From assembly GCF_014651635.1 (NCBI RefSeq), contig NZ_BMXG01000005.1:163181-227180 (forward strand): a DNA stretch of 64,000 nucleotides, in the 5' to 3' direction. Of the stretch, positions 42,194-53,018 are shown piece after piece; the stretch's first letter is position 1; each line of letters begins with the position of its first letter. A program made the translations under genes and the position numbers. This stretch comes from Cerasicoccus arenae (GTDB lineage Bacteria > Verrucomicrobiota > Verrucomicrobiia > Opitutales > Cerasicoccaceae). The notes beneath the pieces are model-generated. The model was not told the DNA's origin. It did not search any database and saw nothing but the letters and a program-made list of their open reading frames with translations.

Positions 42194-42290
42194 ATTGAAA
42201 ATGAAAGATTAAAGTAAGTAGGCTCAGTCAGAATCATCGAATTTAGCCTCCCCATCAGAATCTTTAATTTTTAATCTTTTTCCTTTAATC
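42194..42290 (+). repeat. A/T-rich heptad-like repeats in the slyX leader
   Basis: GAAAGATTAAAG (42203-42214) faces AATCTTTAATTTTTAATC (42259-42276), and CTTTAATC recurs at 42283-42290. These inverted, purine-rich words are close to the arms of the palindrome inside dnaE (51693-51791), so they may be members of one repeat family. Confidence 0.45.
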
Positions 42291-42313
42291 TCCACCCACT
42301 ACGGTGGGCGATT

Positions 42314-42556
42314 ATGAATTCCACCACCGCCCATGCAATCCTTGGCGTCCGCCTTTGCGCGCTCTTTATCGGCGTGCTGGGTCTGTGGCTGCTAGTTGCC
42401 AATCTGGTCGAGGGATTTGGCGATTTTAACCCGTCCTACATCGCTTATTTTCTAGTGAACCAAGTCGCCCGCCCGCTGATCGCGGTCGTGCTGGGGCTGT
42501 TGTTGTGGGCCTTTAGCGGTCCGTTGGGGCGTTTGCTGGGGCGAGGCCTTTCTTAA
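42314..42556 (+). CDS. Small two-helix membrane protein
   Basis: The 80-residue protein has two membrane helices (about 10-30 and 50-70) with the loop VEGFGDFNPSYIAYFLVNQ between them, and a short Gly/Arg tail. No family is recognised. It begins at an ATG after a small GC hairpin (CCACCCACTACGGTGGG). It lies six bases before the heparinase-like gene and is probably in the same transcript. Confidence 0.6.
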   Translation: MNSTTAHAILGVRLCALFIGVLGLWLLVANLVEGFGDFNPSYIAYFLVNQVARPLIAVVLGLLLWAFSGPLGRLLGRGLS

Positions 42557-42562
42557 TCTGCA

Positions 42563-44683
42563 ATGCGCGGCGTTTTGCGTAGTTGCGGGTTGATTTGTGG
42601 GCTGTTCAGTTTGCTGGTGCCGTTGGCATGCTGGGCAGAGGCGGTTGCCGGAAAAACTGACGTTGGCCAACCAGCCGAGCCGATTGTCGACAACCCGGAC
42701 ACCTTTTGGGACGAGCGCCTGATGCCGCTCATCGCCCCAATCATTGAGCAGGCCAATGCTTGGGCACCAGTGGAAAACATTAACTGGAATGGCATTGCGC
42801 TGCCACCTGAGGAGCCGCTTCGCCCACCAGGCACGAAGCTCGACATCGAGCCTGAGCGCTTGCGGAAGTTAATGGATCAACTCAATCTCGACCATCCTGG
42901 CTTGGAGCAGGTCCGCGAGTATTATCAGCAGGACGACCTTGATCAGGCCGGTTTGGCGCTGGTGGAGTATTATCGTGCGCGCAAGTGGGCGGATGTTTTT
43001 TACGACTCACAGCCCGCAAACCACCTCGACTACATCATCGTGGAAATGGCGATGATCGACATTTTTACTCAGGGGCAGGTGTTTGGGCGTCAACCACGCC
43101 GGGCTGATGGTCTGCTGGACTGGAAAAACGGCGGCCCGCGCGATGACCCCGAATGGGCGTGGTGGATCAATCGCATGGGTTATCTTCAGGCAGCGACCGC
43201 CCTGTGGGAAGCGACTGGAGGGCGGCGTTACGCGCAGTTCGTGAATGACCACTTGGCGGACTGGGTCCGCGCAAATCCCTATCCGGCAGTCCGTTCCTTT
43301 TCTGCGCAATGGCGTCCGCTGGAGGTTGCGCGCCGGATCGATAAGTCTTGGCTCGACGCGATTATCCGCCTGAGCGACTCGCCGGATTTTACGCCTGAGT
43401 CGCGCTTACTCATGCTCTCCAGCATCCCCGACCATGCAGACGCGATGCTCAATTACCCGTCGTTCTCTGGCAACCACTTGCTCACAGAAAAGGTGATGCT
43501 TGCCGAGCTTGCGATTGCCTTCCCCGAGTTCAAGGATGCGCCTATTTGGTTGGAGGACGCCGTGCAAACCGTCGTTGGTTTAATGGCCAAGCAGGTTTAC
43601 CCTGACGGTGCCTACGAAGAGTTGACGAACCATTACCAACTCGTTGCGCTGGGGAGCTTTCAGCGCTTTCTGGAGCTGCTTGAGAGCGGCGATCAAACGG
43701 AGCTTATTGACAGCGTGAAGCCCACAGTGGAAAGCATGTGGAACTACTTTGCCTACGTGATGCGGCCCGATGGCATGGGCCCACTCAACAACGACTCAGA
43801 CCTACAAAATAATCGCGCTGAGCTTGCCCAGTCTGTCCCTTGGTTTGACCGGCCAGACTGGGTTTACCTGGCCACTGCTGGTGCTGAGGGAACTGAACCG
43901 GCGGGCCCGCCGTCGCGCTTTTTTCCCTATGCGGGCCACGCGATCATGCGGGACGGTTGGGATGAGCAGGCGCAATGGGCGTTCTTCGACATTGGCCCCT
44001 ATGGCAGCGATCACCAGCACAACGACCGGCTGCATTTATCCGTCTCTTTCGGTGGCAAGGACTTCCTTGTCGACAGCGGGCGCTACGACTACACACCGGG
44101 CACGACACGAGATTATTTTAAAGGCCCGCATGGCCACAACGTTGTTCTTCTGGATGATCAAGCGCCCTTGTCCGGCCCGAAAAAAGTCTCCGCCCCTATG
44201 CCCGTCACGGCGGAAATCACCTCAGCAAAAGACATCTTCGCGGCCAGCGTAAAATTCCCCGCCCGGCCACTTCTTGGACAAGGCCCCCGTATGCACAAGC
44301 GGAGGGTCGAATACCGTCGTGGCATTGGCTGGATTGTGACGGACGAAGTGATTGCTTTTGGGCCTACGGAGGTGTCGGTTCGCTGGCTGTTTGCCCCGGA
44401 TCGTGAAGTGGAAAAGACCACTGACGGACTGCGCACGGTGGACCCGGAAGGCGCGAATCTGCGGATGGCACTCATGAGTGACAAGGATTGGGATGTGCAA
44501 CTTTACTGCGGTCAGGGCGAACCCGTGGAGGCGGGATGGCAAAGCACGCGCTTCACGACACGGCAGCCTGCGACGCAGGCAATTTATAAGACGATGATCA
44601 GCGGGCCAACGACCTTTACATGGATCATCGCACCGAGCGATGCGAACTGGAGCAAGCTAAGCGCTGGCACAGTGGCTCAATGA
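42563..44683 (+). CDS. Heparinase II/III-like secreted polysaccharide lyase
   Basis: The 706-residue protein has a signal peptide (about 1-26), an alpha/alpha toroid domain and a C-terminal beta-sandwich domain as in heparinase II/III and alginate lyase families. FSGNHLLTEKVMLAELAI and HYQLVALGSF belong to the toroid; GHAIMRDGWD and SDHQHNDRLHLSVSFGGKDFLVDSGRY are the family signature with the metal- or substrate-binding His. It probably cleaves uronic-acid polysaccharides outside the cell. It ends by overlapping the convergent protease gene by seven bases. Confidence 0.82.
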   Translation: MRGVLRSCGLICGLFSLLVPLACWAEAVAGKTDVGQPAEPIVDNPDTFWDERLMPLIAPIIEQANAWAPVENINWNGIALPPEEPLRPPGTKLDIEPERLRKLMDQLNLDHPGLEQVREYYQQDDLDQAGLALVEYYRARKWADVFYDSQPANHLDYIIVEMAMIDIFTQGQVFGRQPRRADGLLDWKNGGPRDDPEWAWWINRMGYLQAATALWEATGGRRYAQFVNDHLADWVRANPYPAVRSFSAQWRPLEVARRIDKSWLDAIIRLSDSPDFTPESRLLMLSSIPDHADAMLNYPSFSGNHLLTEKVMLAELAIAFPEFKDAPIWLEDAVQTVVGLMAKQVYPDGAYEELTNHYQLVALGSFQRFLELLESGDQTELIDSVKPTVESMWNYFAYVMRPDGMGPLNNDSDLQNNRAELAQSVPWFDRPDWVYLATAGAEGTEPAGPPSRFFPYAGHAIMRDGWDEQAQWAFFDIGPYGSDHQHNDRLHLSVSFGGKDFLVDSGRYDYTPGTTRDYFKGPHGHNVVLLDDQAPLSGPKKVSAPMPVTAEITSAKDIFAASVKFPARPLLGQGPRMHKRRVEYRRGIGWIVTDEVIAFGPTEVSVRWLFAPDREVEKTTDGLRTVDPEGANLRMALMSDKDWDVQLYCGQGEPVEAGWQSTRFTTRQPATQAIYKTMISGPTTFTWIIAPSDANWSKLSAGTVAQ

Positions 44684-46278
44684 GAAATCTGCTGTTGCAG
44701 ACTATTGAGGATGAGGTCGTTGACGTAGTTGAGATCCTCGCACTCCTTTAGCAGCCGCATGTTGAGCTGCTTTTGGAACTCAGTGCCAGGGTAATTGCGA
44801 AGTGCGCGGATTTGGGATCCGCGCATCTGACACATCCGGCGGAATTGGGCATGCTGTTCGGTCATCTTGACCAAGGAAGTCTGGACGAACTGGCTGAGGT
44901 CTGCCTCGCTGGCGATTCCTATGCGTGCGCGTTCAAGCATTTTTACCACGTTCTCATTGTGGAACTTTGCCCAACGAACTAGGCTGATGTTGGAGAGCCC
45001 TGTGGTGCTGACTTGCTTCGTCGGGTTACTGTAAATACGCTCCAAGAGCACGAAGCTTTCGTTCAGAAAGTGTGAATGGTCGTGGTAGCGCCGGTTGGCG
45101 GAGGCCAAGTGATCGAGCTCGGCGGGTATCCATTCGATTTGGTCGTCAAGGCAGGCGCTGACTCGTCTTGGTGTGGAAAATTTTGTGCCGCGCACGGCAA
45201 AGTCGTTGGAGTCAGAGAGTTCTTCGATGTAACTGGCGACGCCAATTACGTATTTGTCTTTTTCCGCAACGAGGGCACTGCCACTGTTTCCCAGCGTGAA
45301 GCCTGCATCGGTCTCCACTTCGTTATCACCGATGCCTGTAACCGCACCCTTGAGCAAGGTCACGCGGCCTCGGCCTTGCGAGTTGCCACACACGGTGAGC
45401 TTCTCGCCAATAACTGGTTGGCGGAACCCAGTGAGCGCCGGGGGGCAGCCGCTTACGAGCATGCGGGCAATGTCGCGTCGGTTGGAGACTTCGAGGGTGA
45501 GGGGCTCAAACGTTTCGCCGCTGAGCAGGCGGATGATCGGCTCGCGCATGCCGTCGATCACATGAAAGGCCGTGTAGCAATAGACGTTGTCGCCCTCCCG
45601 CAAAAGAAAGCCTGAGCCTGCGCCTTCGGGGCTCTCAATCAGGCAAACGTAGTCCTCGGGTTTCTGGGCAAGGGGGATGTCGGCGCAGGCATGGGCTTGG
45701 CGCAGGGCGTCGATTTCCTCCATCAAGTCGATCTGCGAGCCGCGCAGGAGATCGTCACTGGATTCGCCGGGATTTTTAATGCTCCCCATGACCAGCTCGA
45801 AATATTTTTCGGGAAATACGCACGTGGCCACGGGGCTGACATCCGGCATGGCCAGGCTGAGCTTTTCATCCTCTCGCTTGAGCACTGGGTATGATTCGCC
45901 TTTGGCGAGGACCGCGTATTGGAGGTTGGCGTCGAGCTGCAGGTCACGCGCAGCAACGAAGGTTTTTCCTTGGACGATGCCGGAGGGGCTTTTATCGATT
46001 TGCTTGGCTGTACGCACGATGCGCGTTTTGCCGTCGATCTGGACTTCGATGAACCAAGCGTCGGTTTTTTCCCACGCAATGGGGTGTGCGGTTTTTGCCG
46101 GAACGCTTACGGACGCGGCTCCGGTCGGAAAGCTGGCGATAAAGGACTGCCGCGGCTGTGCGGACCAGACGATTTCTGCCCAAGCACTTGGCACGCTCAG
46201 GAATACAAGCCAGCAGAGATATGCGAGGAATTTGCTTCTCCCAAGGGGGGGGCTTGCTGCATGCTGGCGGCTTCTCAT
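44677..46278 (-). CDS. Secreted trypsin-like serine protease
   Basis: The 533-residue protein has a signal peptide (about 1-34), an unrecognised N-terminal part, a chymotrypsin-fold protease (about 195-385) and a helical C terminus. The triad can be read as His in YTAFHVIDGM, Asp in NRRDIARML and Ser in GFTLGNSGSALV. GSGFLL is the usual first strand. Without a PDZ domain it is not a classical DegP. A run of eight G at 46245-46252 lies in the signal peptide coding region (SPP). It is divergent from hrpB with 26 bases between starts. Confidence 0.82.
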   Translation of the reverse strand: MRSRQHAASPPLGRSKFLAYLCWLVFLSVPSAWAEIVWSAQPRQSFIASFPTGAASVSVPAKTAHPIAWEKTDAWFIEVQIDGKTRIVRTAKQIDKSPSGIVQGKTFVAARDLQLDANLQYAVLAKGESYPVLKREDEKLSLAMPDVSPVATCVFPEKYFELVMGSIKNPGESSDDLLRGSQIDLMEEIDALRQAHACADIPLAQKPEDYVCLIESPEGAGSGFLLREGDNVYCYTAFHVIDGMREPIIRLLSGETFEPLTLEVSNRRDIARMLVSGCPPALTGFRQPVIGEKLTVCGNSQGRGRVTLLKGAVTGIGDNEVETDAGFTLGNSGSALVAEKDKYVIGVASYIEELSDSNDFAVRGTKFSTPRRVSACLDDQIEWIPAELDHLASANRRYHDHSHFLNESFVLLERIYSNPTKQVSTTGLSNISLVRWAKFHNENVVKMLERARIGIASEADLSQFVQTSLVKMTEQHAQFRRMCQMRGSQIRALRNYPGTEFQKQLNMRLLKECEDLNYVNDLILNSLQQQISH

Positions 46279-46304
46279 GATTTTAGTGTTTCCTTTGTCC
46301 TAGT

Positions 46305-48890
46305 ATGCTGTCCGACAAATTGCCCATACATTCGATACGCGTCCAGTTGAAAAACTCGCTGGAGCGGCAAATCCCGCGGGCTATTTTGCAAGCGCCGACG
46401 GGTTCGGGTAAATCGACCCAAGTGCCCCAGATGCTTCTGGATGATGGGTTGGTGGCACCGGGCCAGCAAATAGTGGTTCTGCAACCACGTCGCCTCGCTG
46501 CGCGTCTGTTGGCCAAACGCATTGCCCATGAGCGCGGCGGACAGCTCGGCGGGGAAGTGGGCTATCACATCCGTTTTGACCGTAACTTCGGGCCGGAAAC
46601 CCGCATCAAACTTGTTACGGAAGGCGTTTTACTCCGTCAGATGCTGAGCGAACCTACCTTGCCCAAGATCGGTGCGGTTATCTTTGACGAATTCCATGAG
46701 CGACACCTTTACAGCGATTTGGGCATCGCAATGATCCGGAAACTCCAGGAAACGATTCGGCCTGACCTGAAAATCGTCGTGATGTCCGCCACGCTCGACA
46801 CCGATGCATTGGCGGACTATCTCGAACCCGCCGAGGTGCTTTCCGTCGAGTCGCGCGCCTATCCGCTGACCATTGAATATTCTGCCGGCGCGCAAAAAGT
46901 TGCTGGAGCTCCAGTCTGGGAACAGGCCGCGCATCATTTTGACCGTTTAGCCAAAACCCATGACGGCGATTGTCTCATTTTCATGTCCGGCGCGTATGAA
47001 ATTCGCCGCACGGTGGAGGCAATCCAGACGACTGGCGCGGGTCGTGGTTGCCTCGTCTTCCCATTGTATGGAGAGCTGCCGCCTGATCAGCAGGATGCCG
47101 CTGTTGCCCAGTATGATCAGCGTAAAGTGGTCGTTGCAACTAATGTCGCCGAGACCTCGATCACCATTGACGGCATACGGCTGGTTATCGACAGCGGGCT
47201 GGCGCGCATTGCTCGCTATGACGCCCATCGAGGTGTCAATACGCTGCTTATCGAGAAGATCAGCCGCGCCTCTGCTGATCAACGTGCCGGTCGTGCGGGT
47301 CGCACGGCACCCGGCCATGTATTGCGTTTGTGGAGCGAGAATGAGCATGCCCACCGTGAGGAGCGCGAAACCGCGGAAATTCGTCGTGTGGACTTGAGCG
47401 AAACCCTGCTCTCGCTCGGGAAGAGCGGGATCACGGATTTTCGCGCATTCCCGTGGTTCGAGCGGCCAACGGAACCCGCACTCAAACGTGGCATCGAGCT
47501 TTTGTGGGATCTTGGCGCATTGCGTCGCAAAGAAACGTTTTCAGACAACCCGAACGAGGAATATGTGTTGACCGACATTGGGCGGAAGCTGGCGGATTTC
47601 CCCTTGCACCCGCGTTGGGCTCGTTTGCTTCTGGCTGCGCACGACGAAGGTTGCGTCTGGCATGCCGCGCTGTTGGCCGCTTTCGCACAGGGGCGGGCTA
47701 TCTTGTTGCCGATCAAGGATCGCCGTCAACGTGAAGAGCGTGAGTCGATTCTCGGCGATGCGCACTCGGACTTTTTCCATTGGCTCTCGGCTTGGGGCAT
47801 GGCGCGCAAGCAGAACTTTAACCACGGGTTTTGCCGCCAGTGGGGCATCCACGCCAATGCCGCGCGGGAGGCTGATCACGCCGCCGAGCAATTCCGCCGC
47901 ATCGCCGAAGGCCAAGGCCTCAACGCTGGGCCTGGGCCATTGGACGAAGATGCCCTGCGCCGCTGTCTGCTGATGGCCTTCTCCGATCATCTGGCCAAGC
48001 GGGATGGCCGTGGCACGCTGCGCTGCTCGATTGTCCATGGTCGCCGAGGCGAATTGCGCCGCGAAAGCGCGGCTCGTGACGCCGAGCTCTTCGTGGCGGC
48101 TGAGATTGATGAGATCGAAACGCGCGGCGAAGTGAACATCATCCTGTCTCTCGCTACGGAGATCGAAGAGGAATGGCTGCAAGATATTTTTCCGGACGAC
48201 TTTGTGACGAAAAGCGACGTTGTTTATGACAAGGAACTGCGTCGAGTCGTCCGCCGCGAAGAGCGTCGTTTTCGCGATCTGGTGCTGTCGGCGACGGATC
48301 GCGGTGAGCCCTCCAGTGACGAAGCCGCCGCCCTGTTGGCGCGTGAGATCGTCGCCGGAAAACTGGAGCTGAAGCGTTGGACGAGTCAGCGTGATGACTG
48401 GATTAAGCGCGTGAATTTTGCATCACAGAGTTTCCCGGAATTGGAAATTGAACCCATTGACGCCGATGCGCGGGCGATGATCTTGGAACAGTTTTGCTAT
48501 GGCTGCGTGAGCTACAAGGATATCCGCGACAAGGACCCGTGGCCGTTCCTCAAGGACTGGCTGACGGGCGAACAACTCGCCGCACTAAACTACATGGCTC
48601 CGGAGACCTTCGACCTGCCGAATCGTCGCAAACCCGCGAGCATCCGCTATGAGCCCGACGCGCCCGGTGGCCCGCGTGCTGTGATCTCCAGCAAGCTTCA
48701 GGACTTTTACGACGTCGATCAAAAGATACTCACCCTTGGCGGTGGACGCATCCCGATGGTCATTGAAATGCTCGCCCCCAATGGACGCCCTTGCCAGATC
48801 ACTGAGGACCTTGTGAACTTTTGGAAGACATCCTACGAAGGCGTGAAAAAAGAACTCCGCGGCCGCTACCCCAAGCACGAATGGCGCTAG
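46305..48890 (+). CDS. hrpB: ATP-dependent RNA helicase HrpB
   Basis: This DEAH-type helicase has 861 residues, near the usual 810-850. Motif I is APTGSGKST, motif II is DEFHERH (the HrpB variant of DEAH), motif III SATLD, motif V VATNVAETSITI and motif VI QRAGRAGRTAPG. The C-terminal HrpB-specific domain follows, with DFYDVDQKILTLGGG and EMLAPNGRPCQIT near the end. The cellular role is unclear; it is cytoplasmic and acts on RNA. The next gene is dnaE after about 150 bases. Confidence 0.93.
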   Translation: MLSDKLPIHSIRVQLKNSLERQIPRAILQAPTGSGKSTQVPQMLLDDGLVAPGQQIVVLQPRRLAARLLAKRIAHERGGQLGGEVGYHIRFDRNFGPETRIKLVTEGVLLRQMLSEPTLPKIGAVIFDEFHERHLYSDLGIAMIRKLQETIRPDLKIVVMSATLDTDALADYLEPAEVLSVESRAYPLTIEYSAGAQKVAGAPVWEQAAHHFDRLAKTHDGDCLIFMSGAYEIRRTVEAIQTTGAGRGCLVFPLYGELPPDQQDAAVAQYDQRKVVVATNVAETSITIDGIRLVIDSGLARIARYDAHRGVNTLLIEKISRASADQRAGRAGRTAPGHVLRLWSENEHAHREERETAEIRRVDLSETLLSLGKSGITDFRAFPWFERPTEPALKRGIELLWDLGALRRKETFSDNPNEEYVLTDIGRKLADFPLHPRWARLLLAAHDEGCVWHAALLAAFAQGRAILLPIKDRRQREERESILGDAHSDFFHWLSAWGMARKQNFNHGFCRQWGIHANAAREADHAAEQFRRIAEGQGLNAGPGPLDEDALRRCLLMAFSDHLAKRDGRGTLRCSIVHGRRGELRRESAARDAELFVAAEIDEIETRGEVNIILSLATEIEEEWLQDIFPDDFVTKSDVVYDKELRRVVRREERRFRDLVLSATDRGEPSSDEAAALLAREIVAGKLELKRWTSQRDDWIKRVNFASQSFPELEIEPIDADARAMILEQFCYGCVSYKDIRDKDPWPFLKDWLTGEQLAALNYMAPETFDLPNRRKPASIRYEPDAPGGPRAVISSKLQDFYDVDQKILTLGGGRIPMVIEMLAPNGRPCQITEDLVNFWKTSYEGVKKELRGRYPKHEWR

Positions 48891-49036
48891 CCAGCGTCCT
48901 CGCTGGACCGGAGAGTTTGCGCATGGTGTGAATGGCTGTGAGACAGATTTTGGGTGTGAATAACTCGGTGAATAAGCAGTGAATCGGTTCCCCTTGCGCT
49001 GGGCGAAAACTGGGTTCAAGTTATTGGGCTTTTCCC

Positions 49037-52000
49037 ATGCCTGCCGATCCCGAATTTGTCCATTTGCACGTCCACACCGACTACAGCCTGCTTGACGGCT
49101 GTAGCCGCACTGACCGTCTGTGCGAGAAGGCGGCGCAGCTCGGCCAAAAGGCGATCGCGATCACGGATCACGGCGTGCTCTTTGGGCTGGCGGACTTTTA
49201 CAAGAAGGCGGATAAGGCGGGCGTTAAGCCGTTGCTCGGCTGCGAGATTTATTTGATTTTCGAGGACGAACTGGGCCAAATTAACGAAGAAAAAGCCAAG
49301 CAGAAAAGCCATCACATGGGCTTGCTGGCGCGAAATTTCAAGGGCTACCAGAACCTAACGAAGCTCGTCAGCATGGGCCACACGGAGGGCTTTTACCGCA
49401 ACCCGCGCGTTTCGCGTCGGCAATTGGCGGAGCATTCCGAGGGACTGATCGGCTTTTCGGGCTGTCTGGCCGCGGTCATTCCGCAGCGGCTGATGGAGGG
49501 AGATTACGCCGGAGCCAAGGAGGCGTGCGGTTGGTTCGTTGATCTTTTCGGCAAAGAATTTTTCTTCATCGAGTTGATGGATCACGGCATCGAGGAGCAG
49601 CAGCGGATCATTCCCGGATTGCTCAAATTGGCGGCGGAATTTGATTTGAAAATCGTCGCCACGAACGACGTGCACTACGTCAACTCGGGTGACTGGGCAC
49701 CGCACGATTCGCTGATCTGCATCCAGACTGGAGCCAAGCTGCATGACGAGAAACGTATGCGCTACGACAGCCAGCAGTTCTTCCTGAAGAGTCGGGAAGA
49801 GATGGCTCAGGTTTTCGACCGCTACGACAAAAATTGCCTCGTCAACACCAACGCCGTCGCCGAGATGTGCGAGGTCAAGTTACCTTTTGGCGAGGACCAT
49901 TACCCAGTTTACGAGCGTGCGATTGAGATCACGTACCGTGAGGATGAGGACAATTTTTCGCGCATTCTGGGTATTTACGAGGTTGCCAAAAACACCGTGC
50001 TCACGCGTGACGGTGAGAACCCAATCTCGCTTAGCGATGAGCAGCGGACGACCTTTCGCAAGAACGGACTGTACCTGTTTGAGCTCTGCAAAGAAGGTGT
50101 CAAGGAGCGCTATGGCATTGACTACGACGTCTATCGCGCCGCGTCTGATTTAGAGGATGATAGCCCCGAAACAAAGTATGCGCGCAAGGTTTGCGACCAA
50201 CTGGATTATGAGCTGGCGATCATCATTGGTACGGGGTTCATCGACTACTTCCTGATCGTTTGGGACTTCATTAAGTGGGCGCGTGACCGCGCAATTCCGG
50301 TTGGTCCCGGGCGTGGTTCTGGTGCGGGCTGCGTGGTGGCCTATGTGCTGAAAATTACCGACATCGACCCGTTTCGCTTCGGCCTACTTTTTGAGCGAAT
50401 GCTGAACCTGGAGCGCGTTAGCCCGCCGGACTTCGACGTGGATTTCTGCATGCGCCGCCGTGACGATGTGGTGAACTACGTCCGCGAAAAATACGGCAAG
50501 GATCGGGTGGCGAACATCATCACTTTTGGCACCTTCGGGGCGAAGATGATTGTCCGTGACTTGGCTCGCGTGAACGACGTGGCCTTTGCCGATGCCGACA
50601 AAATCGCAAAGATGATTCCGGACGAGCTGAACATCTCGCTGGACGATGCCGTGGAGAAATCTGCCGAGCTGCGCGCGGAGATCAAGATCAACCCGATTGC
50701 GAAGAAAATCATCGAACAGGGCAAGGTGATCGAAGGCATGGTGCGTAACACTGGTAAGCACGCGTGCGGGATTATTATTGCGGACCAGCCGATCACAAAC
50801 CTGATCCCCGTGACGCTGCAGGAAGGCGACCTGACAACCCAGTATCCGAAGGGGCCAAGCGAGGATTTGGGCTTACTCAAGTGCGATTTTCTGGGGCTGA
50901 AAACGTTGACCGTTATCTCTGACGCGCAAGACAACGTACGCCGTTTGCCGGGCATGGCGGACTTCGATATCGAAAAGGTGACGCTGGAAGACCCGGTGAC
51001 TTTTCAACTGCTCAAGGAGGCAAAAACCGTCGGCGTGTTCCAATTGGAGTCTGGCGGTATGCAAGGGCTGTGCCGTCAGCTTGAAGTGTCGTCCATCGAT
51101 GAAATTGTAGCGCTCATCGCCTTGTATCGCCCAGGGCCGATGCAGTTCATTCCGCAATACATTAAGGGCAAGAAGGATCGCAGCACGATCCAGATTCCGC
51201 ACCCGTTGTTGAAGGAACTCGTTGAGGAAACTTACGGCGTGCTCGTCTATCAGGAGCAGGTGATGCAGAGCGCACAGATCATCGCTGGTTACACGCTCGG
51301 GGGCGCGGACATCCTCCGCCGTGCGATGGGCAAAAAGATCAAGTCGGTCATGGACGCCCAGAAAGATATTTTTATCAAGGGTGCCAAAGAAACCAACGAT
51401 ATACCGGCAAGTAAGGCGGCGGAAATCTTCGGGATTTTGGAGAAATTTGCACAGTATGGTTTCAACAAATCACACTCGGCGGCCTACGCGATGTTGTCCT
51501 ATCGGACGGCTTACTTGAAGGCGAATTATCCCACGGAGTTTATGGCTGCGGTGCTCTCTTCTGAGTTGGGCAACGCAGACAAGGTTTCGCACTTCATTGA
51601 AGAGGCCGAGACGATGAAAATCGAAGTGCTCGGGCCAGATATCAACGAATCGCGCGAGATGTTTACTCCCATTCGCGAAGCGGATGGGAAGGTTAAAGTT
51701 GAAAGATCAAAGGTTAAAGAAGAGGTCGATACTAACGGCCAACCTTCAACCAATGATTCCGAAGCTTTAACCTTTGATCTTTCAACTTTAAGCTCCGCCG
51801 AAGGCGGCGGTCGCATTCGGTTCGGTATGTCTGCTATTAAAGGCGTAGGCGATGCCGCGGCGAAGGTCATTTTGGCTGAGCGCGACGCGAACGGACCGTT
51901 CGAGGATTTCCATGATTTTGCTTCACGAGTGGACATGAAGGCGCTTAATCGGCGCGTGCTGGAGTGTTTGATCAAGACCGGCGCCTTTGATTACTCGGGC

Positions 52001-52870
52001 ATGGATCGCCAGCATCTGCTCGATTCGCTGGAGGGCATTCTCGCCGAGGTCTCAGACTTGCAGAAAGACCGTGAGACCGGGCAGGGCAATCTGTTTGACA
52101 TGCTGGCGGAACCCGAACCCGAGCCAGGCGGGGCGTCCAACGGCGGACACTACGACACGCGCGGGCCGAAGATGACGCAGACTGATAAACTGCAGTCGGA
52201 AAAGGAGTTGCTCGGTTTTTACGTGTCGGGCCATCCGATGAACGCCTACGCCGGCCTTGATGATATCATTAATAGCTTCGGGCCCGATGAGGAACTGAAG
52301 CACTGGGATCGCGAGAGCTTTCGTTTGTGCGGTGTTATTAACAATATAGCCAAGAAACTGACGAAAAAAGACAACCGTCCTTGGGCGTTTTTTACGCTGT
52401 CAACGCGTCGCGCGGCCTACCAGATCAACGTCTTCCCGGACGCCTTTGAGCAGAATATGCACAATCTTGAAAACGGCACCGTGGTCTGTGTGGAGGGCGA
52501 GATACGCTTCGACAGTGAGCGTGAAGAAGTGCGCCTGAACGCGAGCCGCATTGCTAAGTTGGATGCATCACTGTCCGCCTTTATCGACTCAGTGACTTTT
52601 TACGTGGATAACGATGCGGCGCGACTGGACCACTTTGTGCACGAACTGTCGGATTACCTTCAACACAACGAAGGCCCGACGAGCGTAAAGTTGGCGATCC
52701 TCACGTCACCGGAAATGGCGCTGCATGCAGACTTGGGCGTCTCGCTCAATTGCCAATTGCGCCCAGACGCCTTTAAGCGCCTCAGGAGCGAGTCTTGCGT
52801 TCGCTGGGTCCACGGCGAAGCTCGGGCCTTAGCCGAGCCGCCCCGCCCCAAGTGGGATCGAAAGAAGTAA
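49037..52870 (+). CDS. dnaE: DNA polymerase III alpha subunit
   Basis: The 1277-residue replicative polymerase has an N-terminal PHP domain ([11 protein letters not shown] near 10), the palm with [13 protein letters not shown] near 463 (catalytic Asp residues), the fingers and beta-clamp-binding region, and an OB fold near the C terminus. It is longer than the usual 1,150-1,180 residues. About 40 of the extra residues (around 880-925) come from an in-frame palindromic insertion with [10 protein letters not shown] and [10 protein letters not shown], located between [13 protein letters not shown] and [12 protein letters not shown]. The polymerase core is otherwise intact. Confidence 0.95.
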   Translation: MPADPEFVHLHVHTDYSLLDGCSRTDRLCEKAAQLGQKAIAITDHGVLFGLADFYKKADKAGVKPLLGCEIYLIFEDELGQINEEKAKQKSHHMGLLARNFKGYQNLTKLVSMGHTEGFYRNPRVSRRQLAEHSEGLIGFSGCLAAVIPQRLMEGDYAGAKEACGWFVDLFGKEFFFIELMDHGIEEQQRIIPGLLKLAAEFDLKIVATNDVHYVNSGDWAPHDSLICIQTGAKLHDEKRMRYDSQQFFLKSREEMAQVFDRYDKNCLVNTNAVAEMCEVKLPFGEDHYPVYERAIEITYREDEDNFSRILGIYEVAKNTVLTRDGENPISLSDEQRTTFRKNGLYLFELCKEGVKERYGIDYDVYRAASDLEDDSPETKYARKVCDQLDYELAIIIGTGFIDYFLIVWDFIKWARDRAIPVGPGRGSGAGCVVAYVLKITDIDPFRFGLLFERMLNLERVSPPDFDVDFCMRRRDDVVNYVREKYGKDRVANIITFGTFGAKMIVRDLARVNDVAFADADKIAKMIPDELNISLDDAVEKSAELRAEIKINPIAKKIIEQGKVIEGMVRNTGKHACGIIIADQPITNLIPVTLQEGDLTTQYPKGPSEDLGLLKCDFLGLKTLTVISDAQDNVRRLPGMADFDIEKVTLEDPVTFQLLKEAKTVGVFQLESGGMQGLCRQLEVSSIDEIVALIALYRPGPMQFIPQYIKGKKDRSTIQIPHPLLKELVEETYGVLVYQEQVMQSAQIIAGYTLGGADILRRAMGKKIKSVMDAQKDIFIKGAKETNDIPASKAAEIFGILEKFAQYGFNKSHSAAYAMLSYRTAYLKANYPTEFMAAVLSSELGNADKVSHFIEEAETMKIEVLGPDINESREMFTPIREADGKVKVERSKVKEEVDTNGQPSTNDSEALTFDLSTLSSAEGGGRIRFGMSAIKGVGDAAAKVILAERDANGPFEDFHDFASRVDMKALNRRVLECLIKTGAFDYSGMDRQHLLDSLEGILAEVSDLQKDRETGQGNLFDMLAEPEPEPGGASNGGHYDTRGPKMTQTDKLQSEKELLGFYVSGHPMNAYAGLDDIINSFGPDEELKHWDRESFRLCGVINNIAKKLTKKDNRPWAFFTLSTRRAAYQINVFPDAFEQNMHNLENGTVVCVEGEIRFDSEREEVRLNASRIAKLDASLSAFIDSVTFYVDNDAARLDHFVHELSDYLQHNEGPTSVKLAILTSPEMALHADLGVSLNCQLRPDAFKRLRSESCVRWVHGEARALAEPPRPKWDRKK
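51693..51791. repeat. Perfect 27-base inverted repeat inserted in dnaE
   Basis: The arms 51693-51719 and 51765-51791 are perfect reverse complements and flank a 45-base spacer. The arm begins TTAAAGTTGAAAGATC. It lies in frame in a variable loop of DnaE, followed by a small GC palindrome (CCGCCGAAGGCGG, about 51796-51808). Its words match the A/T-rich repeats near slyX. Confidence 0.92.
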
Positions 52871-52963
52871 GCGATAAGTATGGCGGCTCAGGAGGATGAT
52901 GTTCCGGCGTTTCTGAGTTGATCTCATGGTCAAAGTATTTATCAGGTCTTTTAGATTTTGTTG

Positions 52964-53016
52964 GTGATAATAATCACAAAATTATTGCATCATTGAATGA
53001 ATAGGATAAGAATCCT
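52964..53016 (+). promoter_or_regulatory. Two small palindromes before the 2TM/TIR operon
   Basis: GTGATAATAATCAC (52964-52977) lies in an AT-rich promoter-like region. AGGATAAGAATCCT (53003-53016) holds the AGGA ribosome-binding site two bases before the ATG at 53019. The second hairpin could hide the ribosome-binding site and lower translation. Confidence 0.4.
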
Positions 53017-53018
53017 GC

